Source of the DNA: an uncultured Chloroflexota bacterium
GTDB taxonomy: Bacteria; Chloroflexota; Anaerolineae; B4-G1; DUEL01
Direction: 5' to 3'
Length of the DNA stretch: 5,199 bases
NCBI GenBank assembly: GCA_937138275.1
Contig: CAKZOY010000278.1
Location: forward strand, 1 to 5,199
Shown here: piece after piece, positions 1-5,199 of the stretch
How the letters are laid out: each line of letters starts with the position of its first letter
Numbering within the stretch: position 1 is the first letter of the stretch
The notes under the pieces: model-generated
Seen by the model: the letters and a program-made list of their open reading frames with translations, nothing else
Database searches by the model: none
Told to the model about the DNA's origin: nothing
Translations under genes and position numbers: made by a program

Positions 1-2
1 AT

Positions 3-464
3 CCCGGCGACCCGTTTGAGATAGAAAATGCCGGTGTCCTCACCGTCCTGGCGCCGGGCCTGCGCCTCACCAAAGAGGTGGAGCCCCAGGCCGGGGTGGA
101 GTTGGGTGGCGTGGTCACCTACACCGTCACGCTGACCAACAGCGGGGGGGGCCAGGCCTTCGGCGTTGTCCTCACCGATGCGCTGCCCTCAGCGGTGACC
201 TTCGGCGGATGGGTGCAGCCCAGTAGCGCAGTCTATGAAAACGGCGTCATCACTTGGACGGGCGGTCTGGCGGGTAATGCTTCGGTGACCCTGGTCTTCA
301 CCGCCACCTTGGGCACCGACCCGTCCCTCTACAACCAGACCGTCATCAACACCGCTTATTACCGGTCGGACAACGCCGGGAGCGGTTCGGCCCAGGCCTC
401 CTTCGCCACCGCGCGGCGCTACTACATCTACCTGCCGCTGGTGATGAAGAACTACAGGCCGTAA
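3..464 (+). CDS. C-terminal fragment of a secreted DUF11-repeat protein with LPLV tail (5' end outside window)
   Basis: The frame is open from the first complete codon at position 3 to the TAA at 462-464 (153 codons), so the gene begins upstream of the window. The GTG at 78 is in frame but lies inside a conserved strand (LRLTKEVEP) and is very unlikely to be the start. Codons 20 to about 110 match the DUF11 type of beta-sandwich repeat: a TKEV entry strand, then VTYTVTLTNSGGG and VVLTDALP, the usual Y-T-hydrophobic-N-x-G and D-x-L-P signatures. Such repeats are known from large exported or surface proteins, usually in tandem, so more copies probably lie upstream. The last residues, YIYLPLVMKNYRP, nearly match the end of the large downstream protein. 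No hydrophobic anchor or LPXTG motif is present. The repeat family is seen clearly; the function of the whole protein is unknown. No U-tract terminator follows the stop codon. Confidence 0.88.
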   Translation, partial: PGDPFEIENAGVLTVLAPGLRLTKEVEPQAGVELGGVVTYTVTLTNSGGGQAFGVVLTDALPSAVTFGGWVQPSSAVYENGVITWTGGLAGNASVTLVFTATLGTDPSLYNQTVINTAYYRSDNAGSGSAQASFATARRYYIYLPLVMKNYRP

Positions 465-544
465 GGCAGGCCGCAGGGCGCAGAGTCGCAGGTCGCAGGG
501 CGCAAGTCCAGGGCGCAAGGTCGCAACGTCGTAGAGGCGCAATC
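465..544. repeat. Degenerate GGGCGCA/GTCGCA-rich intergenic stretch
   Basis: This non-coding stretch begins directly after the stop codon of the first gene. It contains imperfect short repeats: CGCAGGGCGCA occurs at 472-482 and again at 494-504, GGGCGCA at 476-482, 498-504 and 511-517, and AGGCGCA at 536-542, with GTCGCA words between them. It runs directly into the regular 7-bp minisatellite. It may be a decayed or diverged part of the same repeat tract. No hairpin followed by a T-run was found, so it does not look like an intrinsic terminator. Confidence 0.6.
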
Positions 545-680
545 CCGATTTGCGATTTGCGATACGCGATTTGCGATTTGCGATACGCGATTTGCGATTT
601 GCGATACGCGATACGCGATTTGCGATACGCGATACGCGATTTGCGATACGCGATACGCGATTTGCGATACGCGATACGCG
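545..680. repeat. 7-bp minisatellite with 21-bp higher-order period
   Basis: The tract from 552 to 677 is exactly 18 contiguous 7-bp units, each either A = GCGATTT or B = GCGATAC, with no other variants. Reading left to right the order is ABA ABA ABB ABB ABB ABB, so the units are organised into six 21-bp triplets. A diverged unit CCGATTT (545-551) precedes it and a partial unit GCG (678-680) follows. Twenty-one base pairs is about two helical turns, so the A/B pattern falls on the same DNA face in each copy. The identity of the copies points to recent expansion by slippage or unequal exchange of the 21-bp block. It is not a CRISPR array, because there are no unique spacers. The role is unknown; it may be neutral, or may influence expression of the downstream gene, whose candidate -35 element lies at its edge. 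Confidence 0.95.
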
Positions 681-690
681 GTGATAGAAA
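662..690 (+). promoter_or_regulatory. Possible sigma70-type promoter with extended -10 at the repeat edge
   Basis: TTGCGA at 662-667 matches four of six positions of the TTGACA -35 consensus. After a 17-bp spacer, TAGAAA at 685-690 matches four of six positions of TATAAT and is preceded by TG plus one base (682-684), an extended -10. The -35 lies wholly within the last A-B junction of the minisatellite. Transcription would start near 697, inside the hairpin sequence, so only part of that stem would be in the transcript. TTGCGA recurs throughout the repeat, so the -35 match alone is weak evidence; the spacing and the extended -10 give the call what support it has. Confidence 0.3.
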
Positions 691-715
691 AGCCGTCGCC
701 TTTTCGGCGGCGGCT
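691..715. other. GC-rich hairpin just upstream of the large gene
   Basis: AGCCGTCGCC (691-700) pairs with GGCGGCGGCT (706-715) across a TTTTC loop, giving ten pairs including one U-G pair. On the + strand it is followed by GTTATTCT, a poor U-tract; on the - strand it is followed by a short TTTTC. It could be a weak terminator for read-through from the first gene, or a leader structure that affects translation, since it ends 13 bases before the Shine-Dalgarno sequence. The structure is seen; the role is inferred. Confidence 0.55.
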
Positions 716-728
716 GTTATTCTCTGAC

Positions 729-734
729 GAGGTG
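729..734 (+). promoter_or_regulatory. Ribosome binding site that fixes the start of the large gene
   Basis: GAGGTG is a six-base match to the anti-Shine-Dalgarno end of 16S rRNA and sits seven bases before the ATG at 742. The frame has a TAG stop at 685-687 and no better-placed start codon before 742. A signal peptide follows this ATG immediately, so the start is well supported. Confidence 0.85.
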
Positions 735-741
735 TATAACG

Positions 742-3700
742 ATGAACAAAATTCGCCAGATTTATCTCTGGAAACCAGTCCTTCCCCTCGCCCTGGTCAC
801 CCTCGCCCTGGTGGCCCTCTGGGCCCTGATGGGGGTCCCCTCCCACGCCGTGGAAGGGGATACTCACACTATCTACCAGATTCAGTACACCACCGATCCG
901 GGGGCCGGAACGTATCCCTCCCCCGTTGCCGGTCAGGTCGTGACGACCTCCGGCACAGCCTGCGCGATTCTCCCCCGGGGCTACATCCTGACCCAGGACA
1001 CCGGTCCGTGGCAATCCATTTACGTCTACGTAGGTGCCCAGGGGAACAAGCCCGCGCTGGGGCAGGAAGTGCAACTCAGGGGTACAGTGATAGAATACTA
1101 CGGGCTCACCGAGTTCTCCAACCCCACCCGGGTGTGGTTCCGCGGGGAGGGTGCGCCTGTCTGCACGCCCACCGTGGTGACCGCCGCCCAGGTGCCATAT
1201 ACGGCATCCACTCCTTCCAACTACTACACCAGTGAGTCCTACGAAAGCGCCATCGTGGAGTACCGCAACATCACCATCACCGCCCTGACCACCTACAGGG
1301 CCTTTTTCACCGATGACAGCGGCGGCGTCGGCGCAATTAACCGGGACTCCAATTACGGCTACGCACCGACCGGCCTGGCGGTGGGCCAGCGTTACGAGTA
1401 CGTCCGCGGCGTTCTCTACTATATGTTCGGCGAATACCGGGTCTGCCTGCGCAGCGCCGACGATGTCCGACTTCTGGATCAGACCCCGCCGACCGTCGTC
1501 ACCACCGAACCGGCCAACGGCGCTACGAATGTCAACCCCCACCGGCCCATCTACGTCACCTTCAGCGAGCCCATCAGCCCTGCCACCGTCAGCCAGTCCA
1601 CGTTCCTGCTGACGGGCCCCGCGGGGGCGGTGACGGGCACCGTCGCCTACGACGCGGCCATCTCCCGCGCGACCTTCACACCCGGCAGCGCCCTGGCCCC
1701 CAACAGCCTCCACACCGCCACCCTCACCGCCGGTATCCGCGACCGGGTGGGCAACCCCCTCGTCCCCTTCACCTGGACCTTCACCACCGGCCCGCTGGAT
1801 ACGGTTGCTCCCACCGTCACCGCCCGCGTCCCCGCTGCGGACGCGACCGACGTCCCGCTGGACGCGCGCGTCGTCATCACCTTCAGCGAAGAGTTGAATC
1901 CGGCGACGGCGGTGGCGGCGCACTTCACCCTCACTGGGCCGTACGGGACCGTCCCCTGGTCCGGCGCCGCCTACGACCCCGCCGCCCGCCGGATGACCCT
2001 CACTCCGCGCGGCCTGCTCCTGCCCACCGCCCGCTACACCGTCACGATCGCGCCCGCCGTCACCGACTGGGCCGGGAATTCCGTCGCCGAGTCCGACCGC
2101 ACCTGGTCCTTCGCCACCCAGGCGGAACCGGAGATGCACGTCTTCCACGGCGACATCCACAACCACACGTCCTACTCCGACGGCGCCCTCACCCCGTACG
2201 ATGCCTTCACCCGCGCCATCGCCGCCGGGCTGGACTTTCTCGCCGTCACCGACCACTCCTACGCGATAGACGATATCGAATGGCAGGATACGCTGACCCA
2301 GGCCAACGCCTTCACAAGGGACGGTCAGTTCATCGCCCTGCGCGGGTTTGAGTACACCCAGGGCGCCGAGGGCCACATCAACGTCTATAACACCGTCCGC
2401 CACGCCGTCCGCAGCAACGTTCCGGGATGCATATACTGCGACTACACCCCCAACCTGGAGCCTGGGGCCACCGTGGAGGGCTTCTACCGCTGGCTCGCCA
2501 TCACCGGCACCCAGGCGGTGGACGATGCGGGCGTGGTGATGCAGTTCAACCACCCCGGCTGGATCAACTTCAACGACTGGGCGTACCACCCCGAAGTGGA
2601 GGACCTGGCCGAACTGGAGGAAGTGGGCAACGGCTGGGGAGCCTCCTACGTCTTCTCCTGGGACGAGTGGATTCGTTCGCTGGATTACGGCTGGAAGGTC
2701 GGGGCGACGAACAATTCCGATAACCACACCGCCGAATGGGGCACGATCACCGACCACCGCACCGGCGTGGTGATGCCCGCGCTCACCAAACGGCATCTGC
2801 TGGATGCCCTGCGCGCCCGCCGCACCTTTGCCACCGAGGACAAAAACGCCGCCCTCTTCTACAAGGCCAACGGCTACTGGATGGGCGCCGAAATCCCCAA
2901 CACCGGCCAGATTCTCTTCCAGGTCCGGGGAGACGATCCCGATGGCGAACCGACGGTCCGGGTAGAACTGGTCACTGCGCAGGGCCGGGTGGTAACGTAC
3001 ACCCAGCCCGGCACCGCCGCTTTTACCTGGACGGTCAGCCTGAACATCACGCCCGGCGTCCACTACTACTTCGTCCAGTCCACCCAGGCCGACGGCGACC
3101 GCATCGTCGCCTCGCCGGTCTGGACGATGGGGGATGAGGATATCCGCATCACCGACCTGACCGTCCAGCCAGCCATCCCAACGGTCTACAACCCCAGCCT
3201 CTTCACGGCGCGGGTGACCAACCGCGGCGCCCAGACTCGCACCGTGACCGTCACCTTCTCCGTCAGCGAGACGATACTGGGGGAGGTCCCGGTGACGGTT
3301 CCGGCCTGCACCCAGGGCCCCTGCCCGGACGGGTACGCGCGCGTCTCCTGGCAGCCATCGGCCCCCGGCCCGGTGACGGTCACCGCGGCGCTGGCGGGCG
3401 CCCCGGCGGATGACAACCCCGACGACAACTTCCGCCAACTCTCCATGACGGTGACCGACGAGAAGGTCCCCCTCATCCTGCTGGACGTCGGGCACAACAA
3501 CATCGGCATAGACACCCGTTCGGTGCGCCTCTTCGTCCAGGATATGGTGGACCACGGGTACAACGTCCTCTTCAACCTGGACGAACTGACCGCGGCGGAC
3601 CTGAACACGGAGACGGTGAAACTGCTCGTCCTCAACGCCTACGGCCCCTCTCAACTCACCGTCACCGAAACCCAGGCGATCGCCGACTTTGTCGCCGCGG

Positions 3701-5001
3701 GGGGCAATCTCTGGCTCAACGGCATGTCCGACTACACCGGCAAAGTCTGGTGGGCCTACAATGTGGCGGACCGGATGAACGAACTGGTGGGGGCCATTGA
3801 GGCCCGCACGAACTACACCGTCCCGGTGCGCTTCAACGACGACGAGGTGCTGGACGGGAACGACAACAACGGCTATCCGTGGGGCATCCTGTGGCACGTC
3901 TTCCCGGTCAGCCCGACGACGGGGGTCGGGATGAACGTGTTGAGAGTCCAGTCCTGGTCGGTCTGTTCGCTGGTGGACCGGAACAAGCAGGCGCTGACGG
4001 CGGACGACCTGCTGGGGAACGGGCACATCTTCGTCGTGGGCGACCTGGATTCGGGGACCGGGACGTACGGTTATCCCAACCGTACCAGCAACATTGATGC
4101 GGACAAAGAAGGGGATGCGTACCTGTATGGACAGACGGAGGTCGTGCCCGCGGCGGCAGGGTACGACATTCCCGGTCCGGCGGGGCGCATTTTCTTCTAC
4201 GGCGACGCCAACGATCCCTTCAACATCTTCGCCTACAGCGCCGGGGACGGCAAGCAGAACGAACTCTTCAACCTGGAAGTGGTGATGTGGCTGCTGGGCG
4301 AGCCGTTGCAGAAGAGCACCGTCGCCCAGGCCCGCTCCGATCCCGAGGAGGACGATATGCCCGTCAACCTGCACCGTCTGGTCTGGGTGGAGGGGTTCGT
4401 CACCGCCTCGTACGGGGAGTTCTTTGACGTCCTCTACGTCCAGGACGAGACGGGCGGGGTCACCGTCTTCGCTCCGGCGGGGACAGCGTCGGGCGCGGTG
4501 GAGAGTATGCCCCGGCGGGGGGATTGCGTCCGGGTCGTGGGGACGGTGGACGTCTACCAGGGAGACACGGAGATCCAGTTCTTTGAGAGCGAGCAGGTGC
4601 AGGTGCTGACGCCGACCTGCGTCTTCAGCCCGGCGCTGGCGGTGACGGGGAGCATTCCGCTGCCGCTGCGGACCTACAGCGCCACGCTGGAGGCGTACGA
4701 GGGGTGGCTGGCGGTCGTCACCGGCACGGTCGTAGCGCGCTCGGCCGACGGGAGCGCCATCTGGGTGGACGACGGCAGCAGTCCGGTGCGGGCGTTCCTG
4801 GACGGCTACAACGGCGTCTGGTCGAACATCTTCCCGATGGACCGGGTGACCGTGGTCGGGCTGGTCTCGGAGGACTACGACGGCCCGCGCCTGCGGGTGC
4901 GCAACTACCAGAAACACGCGAACCGGCCGGATGATCTGATCCTGCTCCGTCCGGCAAGCCGATTGTACCTGCCGCTGGTGATGAGGGGTTACCGGCCGTA
5001 A
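742..5001 (+). CDS. Secreted multidomain PHP metallohydrolase (CehA/McbA-like) with OB, Big_5, CARDB and GATase-like domains
   Basis: Intact 1419-residue protein. Residues 1-36 are a signal peptide: basic start (K3, R5, K11), a hydrophobic core at 12-32 and a cleavage site after SHA (34-36). Residues 44-152 and 153-246 look like paired OB-type modules seen beside extracellular nucleases (GQVVTTSG; then FFTDDSGG and a closing FGEYRV...SADDVRLL). Big_5 Ig-like domains follow at 249-350 and 356-459, each with a TFSE motif. The PHP domain spans 464-717. Candidate metal ligands by family pattern are H473 and H475 (GDIHNHTSYSDG), D480, H505 (VTDH), E537, H545, H604 (NHPGW), D660 and H662 (SDNH), an apparently complete set, so the enzyme is probably active on a phosphoester. 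A beta-rich module follows (718-797), then a CARDB-like domain (800-905), and a GATase1-like or DUF4350-like domain (907-1189: FVAAGGNLWLNG, VVGD and FFYGD strands, no nucleophile cysteine recognised). Two more OB-like modules (1194-1297, 1298-1402) and the tail YLPLVMRGYRP end it. Substrate unknown. Strong on PHP and export, moderate on the accessory domain names. Confidence 0.88.
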   Translation: MNKIRQIYLWKPVLPLALVTLALVALWALMGVPSHAVEGDTHTIYQIQYTTDPGAGTYPSPVAGQVVTTSGTACAILPRGYILTQDTGPWQSIYVYVGAQGNKPALGQEVQLRGTVIEYYGLTEFSNPTRVWFRGEGAPVCTPTVVTAAQVPYTASTPSNYYTSESYESAIVEYRNITITALTTYRAFFTDDSGGVGAINRDSNYGYAPTGLAVGQRYEYVRGVLYYMFGEYRVCLRSADDVRLLDQTPPTVVTTEPANGATNVNPHRPIYVTFSEPISPATVSQSTFLLTGPAGAVTGTVAYDAAISRATFTPGSALAPNSLHTATLTAGIRDRVGNPLVPFTWTFTTGPLDTVAPTVTARVPAADATDVPLDARVVITFSEELNPATAVAAHFTLTGPYGTVPWSGAAYDPAARRMTLTPRGLLLPTARYTVTIAPAVTDWAGNSVAESDRTWSFATQAEPEMHVFHGDIHNHTSYSDGALTPYDAFTRAIAAGLDFLAVTDHSYAIDDIEWQDTLTQANAFTRDGQFIALRGFEYTQGAEGHINVYNTVRHAVRSNVPGCIYCDYTPNLEPGATVEGFYRWLAITGTQAVDDAGVVMQFNHPGWINFNDWAYHPEVEDLAELEEVGNGWGASYVFSWDEWIRSLDYGWKVGATNNSDNHTAEWGTITDHRTGVVMPALTKRHLLDALRARRTFATEDKNAALFYKANGYWMGAEIPNTGQILFQVRGDDPDGEPTVRVELVTAQGRVVTYTQPGTAAFTWTVSLNITPGVHYYFVQSTQADGDRIVASPVWTMGDEDIRITDLTVQPAIPTVYNPSLFTARVTNRGAQTRTVTVTFSVSETILGEVPVTVPACTQGPCPDGYARVSWQPSAPGPVTVTAALAGAPADDNPDDNFRQLSMTVTDEKVPLILLDVGHNNIGIDTRSVRLFVQDMVDHGYNVLFNLDELTAADLNTETVKLLVLNAYGPSQLTVTETQAIADFVAAGGNLWLNGMSDYTGKVWWAYNVADRMNELVGAIEARTNYTVPVRFNDDEVLDGNDNNGYPWGILWHVFPVSPTTGVGMNVLRVQSWSVCSLVDRNKQALTADDLLGNGHIFVVGDLDSGTGTYGYPNRTSNIDADKEGDAYLYGQTEVVPAAAGYDIPGPAGRIFFYGDANDPFNIFAYSAGDGKQNELFNLEVVMWLLGEPLQKSTVAQARSDPEEDDMPVNLHRLVWVEGFVTASYGEFFDVLYVQDETGGVTVFAPAGTASGAVESMPRRGDCVRVVGTVDVYQGDTEIQFFESEQVQVLTPTCVFSPALAVTGSIPLPLRTYSATLEAYEGWLAVVTGTVVARSADGSAIWVDDGSSPVRAFLDGYNGVWSNIFPMDRVTVVGLVSEDYDGPRLRVRNYQKHANRPDDLILLRPASRLYLPLVMRGYRP

Positions 5002-5019
5002 GGAAAGGCACAGGGTTGC

Positions 5020-5058
5020 AAAAAGTGCCAGGCATGCTGGAAGTGCCTGGCACTTTTT
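5020..5058. terminator. Strong intrinsic terminator, symmetric on both strands
   Basis: A perfect 15-bp inverted repeat: AAAAAGTGCCAGGCA (5020-5034) pairs with TGCCTGGCACTTTTT (5044-5058) across a nine-base loop. The GC core is followed by five T residues on the + strand, and the five leading A residues give the same on the - strand, so it can act in both directions. It begins 19 bases after the stop codon of the large gene. The GTGCCAGGCA/TGCCTGGCAC core resembles widespread REP-like palindromes, so it may also be a dispersed element used as a terminator. Confidence 0.88.
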
Positions 5059-5199
5059 AATCGTAACTGTTCATCCGGCGGTGGTTGCAACTTGAAAAAT
5101 TATTGATTTTCGTGTTGCTAAAGGAACTCGGAGAGCAGGCCACTGATTTGATGATCCTGGCGCGGGTGCTATTTCCATATGCCCCTCCCCCTTACCCCC
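5059..5199. other. Intergenic end of window, no convincing gene
   Basis: The stretch includes an AT-rich patch (about 5091-5110) and then a C-run end (5181-5199; GGGGG, GGGGG and GGGG tracts on the - strand). An ATG at 5151 opens a frame that runs off the window, but no Shine-Dalgarno sequence lies at a useful distance (GGAGAG at 5130-5135 is too far) and the encoded residues become proline-rich low complexity. No promoter with both elements in place was found. Confidence 0.5.

Noticed and set aside
78..464. A complete 128-residue gene starting at the GTG at 78
   Set aside because: The frame is open to the window edge and the conserved DUF11 entry strand begins before 78; no suitable ribosome site precedes the GTG.
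429..464. LPXTG-type sortase signal in the C-terminal tail
   Set aside because: The motif is LPLVM and lacks the T-G pair, the following hydrophobic segment and the final basic cluster, so it is not a classical sortase substrate.
545..680. CRISPR array
   Set aside because: The units are 7 bp and contiguous, with no unique spacers and no cas genes.
545..687. Heptad-like peptide repeats (RIAYRKS) read from the - strand of the minisatellite
   Set aside because: A 21-bp DNA period always gives a seven-residue period in an open frame. No separate start, ribosome site or domain supports translation here.
681..1235. + strand frame starting with the GTG at 681
   Set aside because: It overlaps the large gene in another frame, lacks a ribosome site and gives an Arg/Pro/Gly-rich product typical of a shadow frame.
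346..4917. A 1523-codon open frame on the - strand spanning most of the window
   Set aside because: Across the large gene its codons are exactly in register with the sense codons, so it stays open simply because the sense gene uses no TTA, CTA or TCA codons, as expected at high GC. Its product is low-complexity, rich in R, G, V, H and D, without recognisable domains, and it runs through the minisatellite and into the first gene. The sense frame has the signal peptide and known domains.
5151..5199. Start of a downstream gene at the ATG at 5151
   Set aside because: There is no ribosome site at a useful spacing, and the frame turns into proline-rich low complexity from a C-run; too short to judge.

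Overview
The window reads as a GC-rich bacterial chromosome fragment encoding secreted, multidomain proteins, most likely from Chloroflexota (Anaerolineae or a relative). This placement is an inference. Both genes end in nearly the same C-terminal tail, YLPLVM(K/R)xYRP; LPLV-type tails of this sort are, from memory, frequent in exported Chloroflexota proteins. The long stretches of beta-sandwich and OB-like domains and the short tandem repeats between genes fit as well. No rRNA, tRNA, CRISPR array, transposase or phage gene is visible.

Layout, all on the + strand. Positions 1-464 are the 3' end of a gene cut by the window edge; its product ends in a DUF11-type beta-sandwich repeat plus the LPLV tail. 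Positions 465-741 are intergenic. They hold a degenerate GCA/GGGCGCA-rich stretch (465-544), then a very regular minisatellite (545-680) built from two 7-bp units (GCGATTT and GCGATAC) arranged in six 21-bp triplets. A possible promoter follows at the repeat edge (662-690), then a GC-rich hairpin (691-715) and a good Shine-Dalgarno sequence (729-734). Positions 742-5001 are one intact 1419-residue gene. Positions 5020-5058 form a perfect 15-bp stem-loop terminator. Positions 5059-5199 hold no convincing gene.

The large gene is the main content. It encodes a secreted protein read as: signal peptide, two OB-like domains of the type found in extracellular nucleases, two Big_5 Ig-like domains, a PHP metallohydrolase domain resembling the CehA/McbA family with a full set of candidate metal ligands, a small beta-rich linker domain, a CARDB-like domain, a GATase1-like (DUF4350-like) domain without an obvious nucleophilic cysteine, two more OB-like domains and the LPLV tail. 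The likely role is an extracellular or surface-held phosphoesterase or nuclease-like hydrolase with many binding modules; its substrate cannot be read from sequence.

The two genes share direction and tail, which suggests that both products go through the same export and anchoring route. No clear terminator separates them, so read-through across the minisatellite is possible, although a separate promoter for the second gene is also plausible.
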